This document shows positions 38,153-48,774 of a stretch of 49,219 bases of DNA, piece by piece. Below the pieces are notes generated by a model, which worked only from the letters and a program-made list of their open reading frames with translations, made no database searches and was not told where the DNA came from. The stretch lies in contig CM007320.1 of NCBI GenBank assembly GCA_000333855.2, forward strand, positions 1,859,545-1,908,763, written 5' to 3'. Both the position numbers and the translations under genes were made by a program. The DNA comes from Endotrypanum monterogeii. Taxonomy: Eukaryota > Euglenozoa > Kinetoplastea > Trypanosomatida > Trypanosomatidae. Within the stretch, counting starts at the first letter, position 1. Every line of letters starts with the position of its first letter.

Positions 38153-38545
38153 ATGACGATGATGAGCGTTCTCGCGAACGCGCTTCGCACCATTGCGAGC
38201 GCAGAGCGCCGTGGCAAGCGCCAGGTACTCATCCGCCCCTCTTCCAAGGTGGTGGTGAAGTTCCTGCAGGTGATGCAGAAGCACGGCTACATTGGTGAGT
38301 TCGAAATCATCGACGACCACCGCGCCGGAAAGATTGTTGTGAACCTCAACGGCCGCCTGAACAAGTGCGGCGCCATTTGCCCACGCTTTGACTGCGCCAC
38401 CACCGACTACGAAAAGTGGATGAAGAATATCCTCCCCTCCCGTCAGTTCGGCTTCGTGGTGCTGACGACTTCTCTCGGCATCATGGACCACGAGGAGGCC
38501 CGTTCCCGCAACACTGGTGGTAAGGTGCTCGGTTTCTTCTACTAA
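38153..38545 (+). CDS. RPS15A: 40S ribosomal protein S15a (uS8)
   Basis: A 130-residue protein, exactly the usual eukaryotic length. uS8 is a core protein of the small ribosomal subunit that binds the central domain of 18S rRNA. The sequence is strongly conserved throughout, e.g. [39 protein letters not shown], and the closing [16 protein letters not shown]. The ATG at 38153 is chosen over the longer upstream frame, which reads through GT-repeat DNA. Codon use is strongly C/G-ending (AAG, CTC, GTG), as expected for a highly translated gene. Only one copy lies in the window. Confidence 0.97.
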
Positions 38546-40159
38546 AAAGCGGTAGGTCGAAGCGCTTTTTCTTTCAGGTGCGTGGATCTTTCTATGACTC
38601 AGATCAAATCGAAAGAGATAACAACTCAGAGGGCCGAGTGACGCAGGTGGTTGGGTCTATGAGGAATGGCGGGGCGGGAGCGACGAGGAAGGGCAGTGTG
38701 TGCGTGCGCCAACACGTTTATTCCTATCTTTTTTTTTCTCGTTGCCTCAGTCTCCTCTTTTCTCTCACACACTCTGCGCTCTCTGTATTTGATTTGTTTG
38801 TTTTCTTTCTGTTTGTCTTTCTTGTTTAATCCCCTCTATTTCATTTTCTCCTTTGACATAAAAAAAATAAATAATACGTGGCTCCCATGAGCGGATTATG
38901 GCCGGGGGCCGGGAGGTTTTAATGGCCTTCGCAGTGATGCAGGATCGCCTTTCCTGTCCAGCTTTCATGTCGCGTGTCCATACCACCGGTGGGAATTTCT
39001 GCCGTAGGGGTGTCGAAATAGTTCTGCACATACCCGATATTCGCTATCGGGCGGACAGGCTGCATCATCTTCGCCTTTCCCTCAACGGTGAACGGCAACA
39101 TTGAAATATGCATCTGCTCATTCTCCTTCCATTGAATGCGTTCAGACCGACGAAACCGAGATGTTTTGCCTATTTCCCCACCGGCTCGCTCTAACTTTCT
39201 CCGCATCCTTTTTTTGCTCTTCACTCCTCGGCTTGCGCTCTTCCACACTTTTTTTCCAAAAAAAAATTACCTGGACCTCGCTTCTTCCCTCCCCCTTTTT
39301 TTTCCACCAAAAAAAGTGCAACACTGCATTCGCTGCGTGTGCACAATCCACAGTAGAAAACAAGGGGCTATTTTGGGGAAGGGGGAGCCTACTGCTGGAC
39401 TTGAGGCGCCTTTGTGCACATCATTTTTATTCCCAAGGCTCCTGTGCGTCAGGAAAAAAAAAGCAAGACGGCGATCGTGCATCCATGCCTTCTTTTGAAA
39501 GGTATCTACGTTATTTCTTCTTCGTATGACATTGCTTTATAACCTGCTTTTCTGTCTTGCTCTTTGTTTTCTTGATTCCTCTCGCTGTTCTGTCTTGTGG
39601 TGGAGGTGCAGGCTGTGTATTCAGTGTCCCAATCCGATATCTCTATCCTTTTCTTCGACCAGCTCGTCCACTAGATCAACTCTCGCCTTGGAAAAAAAAA
39701 ATTGCGGTTGTTTTTGTAGTTGAGCTGCTCACAGAGCTGTTTGGCATTGTCGCTCTTTCTTCTTTCTCTCTTCCACCTTTTCTGTTCTGTGCTATGGATA
39801 TGCTGAAAAGAGGCATATATAAAAAAAAAGAGTGGAGTCACCTTGTCAAACGTTGTATAGCGATTGACTCGTCATTTCACCCCCTCATCACGCAAAGCTT
39901 TTAAAATTCCCCCCTTTTTTGTCTGTGTCTGTGTGTGTGGGGGGGGGGGAGAGGAAACTTATCCTATTTCTTTTCTTGAATCCGTGTGCGTTTTGATGCA
40001 TGCCACTGTCTGACTTAGTCGCGTTTTAAGAGAGCATCTATTCTTCTTGACCCTTCCCCCTCTTACCAATTGTGCGACTGCAAGGCTTTGTCCCAGTGTA
40101 GCAGACCCCTATTTCTTTTTGCTCAACTCCCCGCACTTTTCGTTTAATCTGTGCACCGG
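38546..40159. other. intergenic region
   Basis: T-rich with several T- and A-runs (e.g. 39295-39305, 39690-39698, 39819-39828) and a G-run (39940-39949). T/C-rich DNA lies before the next ATG (40050-40150). No credible gene; the open frames are Phe/Leu/Ser-rich. Confidence 0.6.
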
Positions 40160-43100
40160 ATGGAGGTTCCGGCGACCCGGCCTGAGGTGACCACCACTGG
40201 CATCTATGGCGAAGAGTTGAATGTTGTTCGCCAGAGCCTGCAACGCAGTGATTTATGTTGGTTTGGAGATCTCACTAGTCGCACCCAAGTTCTCATTGTC
40301 GGCTCAGTCGCCTGCGCACCCTCTCGCAAGCTGTTCGTCGCACGCAAGCGCGGTCTTCCGTGCGTCTCCATCGAGTGGGTGAAAGATGGAGGCTGCGCGA
40401 TGGACTCTACAGATCGTTTTGACATTGCTCACTGGGTGACAGGAAAGGAGGTCTGCACAACAGGTCTGCATCACCATGAGCGAGAGCGTGTGGAGGTTGT
40501 GTGTGGTGCACGGCACGCCGCCTATAATGCTCTGCTAACGCGGCACTGCGGGTTACTGGTCGCGTCAGCAGCGGCACTCGCCTTCACTTCACTGTCGGGG
40601 TCGTACTCAGCGGCTTCAAACGACAAGGTTCGATTCGCACGTAGACACAGAGTTCCGATCATTACCATGGAGGAGTTCACGCTTCGCTATGCCCTCGATC
40701 ACCACCCGCTGTCAGAGGGTACGGCGCCAGGGCAGGTCGTGTGCGACGTGTCGTCCCTAAAGGCCTCCAGCGGGATCAGCAGAGTCAGTAGCAACATCAC
40801 ACACACAGGCGTTGCCTGCGAACAAGGACGCAGTATAGGGTGCAGCTTGGCAGCTGCTTCTGCTGGTCATCACACCATCTCGAATGCTAATGAGGTGCTG
40901 GCCGGTGACTCTGTTCGCCCGTCACTCCTACCGCGGCGGTCTGCCACTCCTACTCCTAGAACAAGTTTGGCTACGTGTGGCCACAGTGCCGCCGACACTC
41001 AAGGTCTTCATAACACAGAAGAAGCGTGGGGCGGTTGTGGCACCATGGTGCCTAGGAGCGTTCGGCCGTCTCTGTCGTCTTCAGAGATAATGCATACTTC
41101 ATCGGCCAGCGTCTGCAACTCTCTCCAAGGGCCGTCGCGCCACATCCTCGCTGATGAGCTCTCCGACGTTGTGGCGTATTGCAGCCCCCCACACCGGCTC
41201 ACTGCGCACCAGCGCGACTTGCTGAGTGGCATGGGAGTCACTCTATCCCCTAAGCTCACACCGTCTACCACACATGTCCTTGTTCTCGGAGATGCTGTGG
41301 AGGAGTGTTTGTTTCCGCGTCCTGGGCTGCAAGTTGTGTCATGGGAGTGGGTATCGAGGTGCCAACTGGAGCAGCGACGATTGTCATGCCTTGGCTTCCG
41401 CGTCGAGTGCGTCTTCCGTCCCGTGATTACCTTCACGGGTCTCGCACTGGCGGACCGCCACGCACTGGTCTCAGCATTCCGACACTCTGGACTTCCGGGG
41501 GAGGTACAAGATGCTCTTGTGCTTTGCGGAAGCAACGGTGGGGTATCTGGTAGAACTCCCAGACACTCTAGTGAGCCCATTAGAAACCCCTACCTCCCGT
41601 CTAATACAACGCATCTCGTTGCACCTCGCAGCCAACTCCTTTCTTCCCCCAAGGTGGCAATGCTCGCCCAGCACCACTATCAGCATGCTTCTCGTCCTCA
41701 CCCGCACTCTGCAACACTGTTGGCTTCCTCCTCAGCCTGTCACCTTGTCGGGGTGGACTGGATCTATCGATCTATACAGCAGAAGCAATGGCTCGATGCA
41801 GACCTTTTTACGCTGACGATACCAATTCCCGAGGCATTCACTGTCGCTACAACAGTTCGCCCAACAGCTCCACGCGCTACGCCGCCACTCAACATCCAGG
41901 TTGCCGAGAAAAGGTCCTCTGTGGCGCCGTGCGTCGTTCAACATCCCTTGAAGTCAGTGACGGCGACGAATCTCTCCGTGCAGACAGTACTGCTTCATCC
42001 CCCCTTCTCCCCACAGAGCGCTTTCCAGCAAGACGCGATGGAATGCAACTTTGGCAATGCCTTGTCGAAGCCTGTGCCGGCAGAGGGAACAGTGGAAAGA
42101 GGAGTTGAGGAGGAGGAGGAGGAGGAGGCAGCTTCATCTCAGCAGCGCAATACGCACGCTGGTCACACCGCCGAAAGTATTTCGACAACCCCGTTACTCC
42201 ATGGCGCGAGGGACGACGATGACGAGGAGGCAGGCGGCGAGTCCCCATCGACGTCAGCTGCGGCGCGCTCTGGACCTCAGTCAATTCACACTACCCCACT
42301 TCAGTCCTCCCCCGTGCTTTCCCAAAATGTGATTTCACCATCGGCGGTTGGAGGCAAAAGGGAGGAAGTTTTAGTTTGTGCAGATGCTGATCTCGCCACG
42401 GCCCTGCACCATCACACAGAACCATCGTTTTCTTCCACGAACCTCGCCACGCAGTTCTCTCCGAGTTTTGAGAAACTTCTGGGGGAGCTGGAAGCTGGTC
42501 CACCGGAGACGCTTCTCAGAGCGTTTCCAGCGCACGTTTCACCTCGCTCGCACCATCCGCCTCCTATCACGGCGAGTGTATCTCTTCTTTCCACTTCTGT
42601 CGGTGGCGAAGCAAAGGCTAGAGATCAGCGAGCGGCTTCAGACTCGATGACTCCGCCGTCAACCGGCGCCGATGGGTGCATTGAGCGACGCTCGTTCCTC
42701 TGTCGTCCTTTCGCGCAACCCCACATGATCGGACAGCAGCAGCAAATGGTGTGCTGCTCCATGTCGAATGAATCCCAGGTCGTTTTTTACCAGATGGGGC
42801 TCGGCGACGACGATGGCTCTGGAACGGTTCTCCGATCGGTTTCGCATGACCACTCACACGTGGTTCCTAGAAACGGAGCTGGACAGACGGCAACTGAGGC
42901 TGCCGCACCGTCTGCCCGCGGCCCCGCTGGGGCTGTCGCCGATGCCTACCCCCCCTCCATCTCCTCCTCCGCAGTTCTTCTGATAAGCAAGGACGTGCTT
43001 AGAGGAGGCCTTGATTGGGACTCCTTTGCGAGTTGCTTTCCGCAGGTTCAGCGCACGACCAAGCCCGAGGAATGCACACACTTCATCACTGCAACGCTGT

Positions 43101-43681
43101 CCAAAACAGAGCAATTTTTGTGTTGTCTGGCCGCAGGACACTGGATTTTGACTCCTGCGTATCTCAGAGCATGCCTGGAGATGAGGTATCTTGTCAGCGA
43201 GGCGCCATTCGAGTGGAACGCCGAGGTGGCCCTAGCGCTTGGCTGCCGCTCCTCGGTAGCCTCGCTTGCACGTGGATGTCGAGTGCAGCGTGAAGCACCT
43301 CAGCTGCCGTTTGTGTCTTGGCGAGCACGTGTGTGCTGCATCAACTCAGCTCGCGCCGCGAGCTTTCTGCGGGTGCTTCGCAGCGGCGGGTGTACATCTC
43401 TGAGGGCTGTCACTGCCGCGGACGTGATGGCGTCGTCAAACGAGCCGGGCATCGCGCCACCTTCGTCCACCGACCTCGTGCTAGCGGATGACTCTGTCTT
43501 CACCGAGGACGAGTTAGATGAGTTAGCCTCGCGCCCCGCTTCTCTCCGCTGTCCTATAATGCGGCTGGAGTACTTGGTCCAGTTTCTTTGCTTATCAGAT
43601 ACCTCACTGTCTGGGATGAACTTGTTGAGCTGTTCGCGGTCACGAAAGCGGACTCGGACGAGATCCACGGAGGTCGAGTAG
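40160..43681 (+). CDS. multi-BRCT protein (TopBP1/PTIP/Rtt107-like scaffold)
   Basis: A 1173-residue protein from the ATG at 40160 (the frame opens three codons earlier at a GTG). BRCT domains are phospho-peptide and DNA-end binding modules of DNA damage and replication checkpoint scaffolds. Six BRCT-like units can be seen. Units 1 and 2 are at ~10-90 (with the signature Trp in VSIEWVKDG) and ~105-185. Units 3 and 4 are at ~333-410 (VVSWEWVSRC) and ~420-543 (LVGVDWIYRS). A long Ser/Thr/Pro-rich linker with a Glu run follows (~545-935). Units 5 and 6 are at ~940-1020 and ~1054-1147. Unit 5 has the AAGHWILTPAYLRACLE pattern typical of the C-terminal pair in PTIP, MDC1 and Rtt107. A nuclear role in genome maintenance is expected. 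Which of these scaffolds it corresponds to is unclear. Confidence 0.75.
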   Translation: MEVPATRPEVTTTGIYGEELNVVRQSLQRSDLCWFGDLTSRTQVLIVGSVACAPSRKLFVARKRGLPCVSIEWVKDGGCAMDSTDRFDIAHWVTGKEVCTTGLHHHERERVEVVCGARHAAYNALLTRHCGLLVASAAALAFTSLSGSYSAASNDKVRFARRHRVPIITMEEFTLRYALDHHPLSEGTAPGQVVCDVSSLKASSGISRVSSNITHTGVACEQGRSIGCSLAAASAGHHTISNANEVLAGDSVRPSLLPRRSATPTPRTSLATCGHSAADTQGLHNTEEAWGGCGTMVPRSVRPSLSSSEIMHTSSASVCNSLQGPSRHILADELSDVVAYCSPPHRLTAHQRDLLSGMGVTLSPKLTPSTTHVLVLGDAVEECLFPRPGLQVVSWEWVSRCQLEQRRLSCLGFRVECVFRPVITFTGLALADRHALVSAFRHSGLPGEVQDALVLCGSNGGVSGRTPRHSSEPIRNPYLPSNTTHLVAPRSQLLSSPKVAMLAQHHYQHASRPHPHSATLLASSSACHLVGVDWIYRSIQQKQWLDADLFTLTIPIPEAFTVATTVRPTAPRATPPLNIQVAEKRSSVAPCVVQHPLKSVTATNLSVQTVLLHPPFSPQSAFQQDAMECNFGNALSKPVPAEGTVERGVEEEEEEEAASSQQRNTHAGHTAESISTTPLLHGARDDDDEEAGGESPSTSAAARSGPQSIHTTPLQSSPVLSQNVISPSAVGGKREEVLVCADADLATALHHHTEPSFSSTNLATQFSPSFEKLLGELEAGPPETLLRAFPAHVSPRSHHPPPITASVSLLSTSVGGEAKARDQRAASDSMTPPSTGADGCIERRSFLCRPFAQPHMIGQQQQMVCCSMSNESQVVFYQMGLGDDDGSGTVLRSVSHDHSHVVPRNGAGQTATEAAAPSARGPAGAVADAYPPSISSSAVLLISKDVLRGGLDWDSFASCFPQVQRTTKPEECTHFITATLSKTEQFLCCLAAGHWILTPAYLRACLEMRYLVSEAPFEWNAEVALALGCRSSVASLARGCRVQREAPQLPFVSWRARVCCINSARAASFLRVLRSGGCTSLRAVTAADVMASSNEPGIAPPSSTDLVLADDSVFTEDELDELASRPASLRCPIMRLEYLVQFLCLSDTSLSGMNLLSCSRSRKRTRTRSTEVE

Positions 43682-44524
43682 AGGCTAACCCCGGGAAGCA
43701 ACACTGGTACACGCAAAGAGAGATACAGACCGTTGGGCACCTCATCTTCTCCCTTTTCCTCGTGTGTTGTGTTTGCCTTTTGGGCTTGCCGCTCTTGAGC
43801 TGCTGGGTTGTGTCTGCGCGCGGGGCTAGAGTCGAGTCCCCTTTCTCCCTGTTTGCTTCTCTTTAGAAACACACAAAAAAAACATTTGCGGTCTACTTGA
43901 TACCCATTCGCATACAGTTGCTGGACCTTTTTCATGAAATTTCATTCATGATGTATTTGTGCGTTCTTCCTGAGTGTAGTTGGTCAAGGGCTTCACCCAT
44001 TTCCACCTCTTCTATTTTCATTTCACATGAAATGAGAGACACTTGCGCGTGTATGCTGTTCGGGACACATTGATATCGTTACCATGTCGCGCTCTTTCAA
44101 GTACAGGGCCATTCTCCATGCGGTATCAACACAGATTGTCTTCCACTTACCTTCCCGTTCTCCTCCTCCCCAACTTTCTTTACCTTTTTTTTTCCCCTGA
44201 CCATCCCAAATTTTTTTTTCTCCTCGCCTCACCTCTTTGTCATTGCGTGTTTGGCGCTCGTATGCTTATGTTTTTTTAATGGTTCTCTTTCGCTGGAGGG
44301 GCACGCACAGATGATGCGCGCAGGAAGCACGAGGGGAGTTCCCAATATTAACTGAGACACCTAGGGAGCATTGTGCAAGAAGGTTAAGTGCAGATACACG
44401 ATCTCACACCTGCCGGCAGAACGGAAAAACGTTGTTTCACCCAGAGTGTATCACAGGTGAGAAAACATAAAGGGTAGTAGTTGCCAGACCACGCCGCTGT
44501 CCAGCAGCAGCAGAAGCGGTCGCT
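43682..44524. other. intergenic region
   Basis: Contains pyrimidine-rich DNA (44140-44275) and a less biased stretch before the next ATG. No gene is seen. Confidence 0.6.
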
Positions 44525-45646
44525 ATGCAGTCACATGACGACACAGAGCACGATCATCAGCAGCAGCGGGAGACGCAGCGTAAGTTGGGACTTCCTACCA
44601 ACTATCGCTTCGAGATTGAGAAGTGCATCAAGCGCATCAAGGAAAAGGATGCCCACCGTGTTGCCTTACAGTTTCCCGAGGGGTTGCTCATGTTTGCAGC
44701 CCCCATCGCTGACATTCTCGAAGAGGCCACTGGTGCAGAGATGGTTATCCTTGGTGACGTGACGTATGGTGCGTGCTGCGTCGATGACTTCTCAGCAGCT
44801 GCACTCGGCTGCGACTTTTTTATCCACTACGGGCACAGCTGTCTCATTTCCATCAAAGACTGTGTTGTTGCAAACATGATGTACGTGTTCGTCGAGATTG
44901 ACATTGATGTGCAGCACTTCATTGACACCGTCAAAGCCCTCGTGCCTGCAGATGCGCACGTCGCGTGCATTGGCACCGTGCAATTCATTTCATCCATGCG
45001 CGCAGGGCTGCGGGTGCTCCAAGCGGAGCACTTTATCCATCCTGTTGTTATCCCACAAAACCGACCGCTGTCCAATGGTGAAATCCTGGGCTGCACTAGT
45101 CCCAAGGTGAACCCGGCTGAGGTCGACTTGGTCTTGTACATTGGTGACGGGCGATTTCACGTAGAATCCTTTCTCATCGCACACCCAGGCCTCAGTGCGC
45201 TCCAGTACGATCCGTACAAGAAGACATTGTCACGCGAAACCTACGCCACAGCCGAGATGCGCACACTTCGCCACGAGGCAGTAGAGAAGGCAAGGGTAGC
45301 ACAGAGCTTTGCAATTGTGATGGGGACTCTAGGTCGCCAGGGACATCCTCGTGTCGTCGATCGCATCATGGCGCTAGCGCATCGTCAGGGAAAGCGTGTG
45401 ACACTGCTTCTTATGTCAGAGATTTTTCCACAAAAGATGGCTTTGCTGGAAGATGTGGATTGCTATATCCAGGTTGCTTGTCCGCGACTCTCTATTGACT
45501 GGGGCTACGCCTTTGACCGTCCGCTGCTGTCTCCGTACGAGGCCGAGGTAGCCTTAGGGTATGCTCAGTGGGGGGATGAGTACCCAATGGATCACTACTC
45601 TCGCGCCGGCGGCAAGTGGGCTGTCTATACCGACAAGTCACTGTAG
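44525..45646 (+). CDS. DPH1: diphthamide biosynthesis protein DPH1
   Basis: A 373-residue protein, subunit of the Dph1-Dph2 radical-SAM-like enzyme. This enzyme transfers a 3-amino-3-carboxypropyl group to the target histidine of elongation factor 2, the first step of diphthamide synthesis. Conserved elements are PTNYRFEIEKCIKRI, VALQFPEGLL, GDVTYGACCVDD and HYGHSCLI. The three 4Fe-4S cysteines are visible as C84 (YGACC), C190 (ILGCTSPK) and C319 (QVACPRLSIDWG). These contexts are those of the DPH1 rather than the DPH2 subunit. The length is slightly short, because the eukaryotic N-terminal and C-terminal tails are reduced. An N-terminal His/Gln-rich stretch (~8-17) is lineage-specific. All catalytic features are intact. 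Confidence 0.93.
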   Translation: MQSHDDTEHDHQQQRETQRKLGLPTNYRFEIEKCIKRIKEKDAHRVALQFPEGLLMFAAPIADILEEATGAEMVILGDVTYGACCVDDFSAAALGCDFFIHYGHSCLISIKDCVVANMMYVFVEIDIDVQHFIDTVKALVPADAHVACIGTVQFISSMRAGLRVLQAEHFIHPVVIPQNRPLSNGEILGCTSPKVNPAEVDLVLYIGDGRFHVESFLIAHPGLSALQYDPYKKTLSRETYATAEMRTLRHEAVEKARVAQSFAIVMGTLGRQGHPRVVDRIMALAHRQGKRVTLLLMSEIFPQKMALLEDVDCYIQVACPRLSIDWGYAFDRPLLSPYEAEVALGYAQWGDEYPMDHYSRAGGKWAVYTDKSL

Positions 45647-46989
45647 ACTATCAAAGAAAAAAATGTTGTTTTGAGTCCATCTGCTTCCCCGCCCAGACGC
45701 ATATATATATATATATATATAAGCTCGGAAGCTACTGCTTTCTACTTCACATCTTCCCCCTGTCCCCTCCTCCCTCATATCCATTTCAGTCTGGATATGC
45801 ACACGTGCTCCATCAGGAAGAGAAAACAAACCAGAGAAAGGGGGAAAAAACAGCGACATTGACACTGATCAGCGGCTTTGCGCATTTGCTTATTAATAAG
45901 CTAGGAACTGCCATTCTCTGCGACAACCATGACGCTGCAGCTCATTCCGGTAAAAACTCAACAGCTTCACGTAATTATGAATCTTCTAATGAACCTTACC
46001 TGTGGATATCCTCTCGCAGTGAAGTCAAAAAAAAAAAAGAACTTCAGCTTTCGTGAGGGTTACCTGTAGGCTGGCACGTGACTTGGAGGGGGGAAAGGAG
46101 AGGAATGTAATGTCACAGTTTGGAAATCAGAGTACCCGTGAGGTGTAAAAGAGTGCCTCGCGGATTTAACACGCCGAAAACTTAAGCGGGTTAAACCAAA
46201 GTCCAAAATAATATTACTTGGTTTCATTGGCACCACATATGATTTCTGCCCTCTTGCTATGAGGACGACTCGCGCCTCACTGTGCAAAGGACAAGAGATG
46301 TGAGGATACATGCATCATGCTGATCCCTTCTCGCAACTTCTCTCTCGGTTGACACCATGGACGGACATGCATGGATTAGGCTGGGTGCGAGTGACTACAA
46401 AATGGGGTTTTCTCTGTTTTTTTTTTTAAAGGACCTTTGCTTTTCGCATCTCAAATGGGCCCCCGTAAAAAAAAAGACGAGAAGACAAAAAAACCATGTT
46501 GCATTGGTATACCTCCCAGTGTTGCGCTCTGCTCTCCCTGTTCGATGAAAGCCTGGAGCAGACAACAATCACCAGTTAACTTTCTCATCGTTTCCAACTG
46601 TCTATCTTCCTTCACTCTTCGCTTCACACCCACAACTTGCATCTCAACCCCACTATCTTGTTCCGTAATAACAATTACACGACTCCCTCTTTCCGGATAT
46701 CATCTCCATCTTAGACATTTCGTCTTTTTTTCCCCTTTTAATCCGCACGAAACACTTCCCTGGAGCGGTTCTCTCAAGCCAAACATAAGTGTTTATTTCC
46801 TGTGACATCTTCCCCCTTCCCCCTCTTCACCTCTTGTACAGTATTCTTTTTTTCACAGCTCTCTTTCTCCGCTTTCTTCAAAGCCATACCTTTCCCCTTA
46901 CTGCTTTATCCGCCTGCTTCCCGCTTTCACCTTGTACATATTCTCCCCACATAATATTTCCCCCCTTTGCACCCCTCTCCACATTCACG
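45647..46989. other. intergenic region
   Basis: TA tract (45701-45721) just after the DPH1 stop, A-runs (46027-46038), then increasingly pyrimidine-rich DNA from 46,550 to the PFR2 ATG. No gene is seen. Confidence 0.6.
46857..46858 (+). promoter_or_regulatory. candidate trans-splice acceptor AG for PFR2
   Basis: ctttttttcacag lies inside a long pyrimidine-rich zone 5' of PFR2, about 130 bases before the ATG. An acaG at 46840-46841 is an alternative. Confidence 0.35.
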
Positions 46990-48774
46990 ATGTCCTATGA
47001 GGAAGCAAGCGGACTGGAGGCTGCGCGCAAGCAGAAGATCCACAACTTGAAGCTGAAGACGGCATGTCTGGAAAATGAAGAGCTTGTGCAGGAGCTGCAT
47101 GTCTCTGACTGGTCGGAGACGCAGCGTCAGAAGTTGCGTGGCGCACATGAGAAGGCCGAGGAGCTGATTGCATCTGTCGATGTTGGGACGAAGTGGAACC
47201 TGATGGAGGCGTATGACCTTGCGAAGCTGATGCGCGTGTGCGGGCTGGAGATGAACCAGCGCGAGCTGTACCGCCCGGAGGACAAGCCGCAGCTGATGGA
47301 CATCATCGGTGTGAAGAGGCTGCTACAGGACCTGCGACAGAACCGGAACAAGACGCGCATTGTCAGCTTCACCGCGCTGATCGACAACAGCATCTCAAAG
47401 ATGGAAAAGGTGGAGGAGGAGCTGCGCCGATCGCAGCTGGACGCGACGCAGCTCGCGCAGGTGCCGTCGCGAACCTTGAAGATGGAGGAGGACATCATGA
47501 ACGCGCCGCAGATCCAAGCCATGCTCGCATCGACGGACGACCAAATGAATACACAGCTCGCACAGTTGGAGAAGACAAACGAAATCCAGAATTTCGCGAT
47601 GCACGACGGCGAGATGCAGGTTGCGGAGGAGCAGATGTGGACGAAGGTTCAGCTCCAGGAGCGACTGATCGAGCTGCTGCGGGAGAAGTTCAGGCTGATC
47701 GGGGTGTGCGAGGAGGAGAACGCACAGTTCCAAGAGATCTACGATGTACAGAAGCAGGCGAACCAAGAGACGAGCCAGATGAAGGACGCGAAGCGGCGTC
47801 TGAAGCAGCGGTGCGAGACAGACCTGAAGCATCTCAAAGATGCGATCCAGAAGGCGGACCTGGAGGACGCGGAGGCGGCGAAGAAGTACTCTGCAGGCAA
47901 GGAGCGAGCCGAGCGGACAATCAAGGACAACGAGGATGTGCAGGAGGATGCATGGAACAAAATCCAGGACCTTGAGCGGCAGCTGCAGAGGCTCGGGACA
48001 GACCGGTTCGAGGAGGTGAGGCGGCGTATCGAGGAGGTGGATCGCGAGGAGAAGCGACGCGTTGAGCACTCCCAGTTTCTGGAGATCTCCGCACACCACA
48101 AGAAGCTGTTAGAGCTGACAGTCTACAACTGCGACGTTGCGCTTCAATGCACGGGGCTTGTGGAGGAGATGATCTCGGAGGGGTGCGCGGGTGTGAAGGC
48201 GCGGTACGACAAGACGAACCAGGAGCTCGCCGCGCTGCGGCTGGAGTGCCACAAGGAGCACCTGGAGTACTTCCGCATGCTGTACCTGACGCTCGGGTCT
48301 CTGATCTACAAGAAGGAAAAGCGACTGGAGGAGATCGACCGGAACATCCGCCTCGCACACATCCAACTGGAGTTCTGCGTGGAGACATTCGACCCGAACG
48401 CGAAGAAGCATGCGGACATGAAGAAGGAGCTGTACAAGCTGCGGCAGGGTGTGGAGGAGGAGCTCACAATGCTGAAGGAGAAGCAGGCTGCCGCGCTGGA
48501 CGACTTCAAGGAGTCCGAGGAGGCGCTGGATGCAGCGGGCGTCGAGTTCAATCACCCTGTGGACGAGAACAACGAGGAGGTTCTGACGCGGCGCAGCAAG
48601 ATGGTGGAGTACAAGTCTCACCTGACGAAGCAGGAGGAGGTAAAGATTGCCGCAGAGCGCGAGGAGATCAAGCGAGCCCGTCTGCTGCGCTCTGGCGGCG
48701 AGGGTGCTGCGGCTCAGATCACCAGCGGCTCTGTGCACGCCGCCGACGTTCCGAACGCGCGGATCAAGTACTAG
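46990..48774 (+). CDS. PFR2: paraflagellar rod protein 2 (PFR2)
   Basis: A 594-residue protein, a major structural protein of the paraflagellar rod, the lattice beside the axoneme that trypanosomatids need for normal motility. The sequence is highly conserved from the N-terminal EAARKQKIHNLKLKTACL, through KRRLKQRCETDLK and LEDAEAAKKY, to the C-terminal RRSKMVEYKSHL and KQEEVKIAAEREEIKRA. It is almost entirely alpha-helical coiled coil. Length and the N-terminal motif match PFR2 rather than PFR1. The frame extends upstream without a Met until pyrimidine-rich leader DNA, so the ATG at 46990 is used. Codon choice is extremely G/C-ending, a sign of very high expression. PFR genes often lie in tandem arrays, so further copies may follow beyond the window. 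Confidence 0.97.
   Translation: MSYEEASGLEAARKQKIHNLKLKTACLENEELVQELHVSDWSETQRQKLRGAHEKAEELIASVDVGTKWNLMEAYDLAKLMRVCGLEMNQRELYRPEDKPQLMDIIGVKRLLQDLRQNRNKTRIVSFTALIDNSISKMEKVEEELRRSQLDATQLAQVPSRTLKMEEDIMNAPQIQAMLASTDDQMNTQLAQLEKTNEIQNFAMHDGEMQVAEEQMWTKVQLQERLIELLREKFRLIGVCEEENAQFQEIYDVQKQANQETSQMKDAKRRLKQRCETDLKHLKDAIQKADLEDAEAAKKYSAGKERAERTIKDNEDVQEDAWNKIQDLERQLQRLGTDRFEEVRRRIEEVDREEKRRVEHSQFLEISAHHKKLLELTVYNCDVALQCTGLVEEMISEGCAGVKARYDKTNQELAALRLECHKEHLEYFRMLYLTLGSLIYKKEKRLEEIDRNIRLAHIQLEFCVETFDPNAKKHADMKKELYKLRQGVEEELTMLKEKQAAALDDFKESEEALDAAGVEFNHPVDENNEEVLTRRSKMVEYKSHLTKQEEVKIAAEREEIKRARLLRSGGEGAAAQITSGSVHAADVPNARIKY

Noticed and set aside
38898..39248. Small overlapping frames on both strands after uS8
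   Set aside because: Somewhat protein-like but short, with no family and no splice context; more likely 3' UTR.
47238..47975. 245-codon + strand frame overlapping PFR2
   Set aside because: An out-of-frame shadow of PFR2, rich in Ala, Gly and Arg from its GC-ending codons.
47395..48099. 234-codon minus-strand frame inside PFR2
   Set aside because: A shadow of the strongly biased PFR2 codons; Leu-rich antisense with no independent support.
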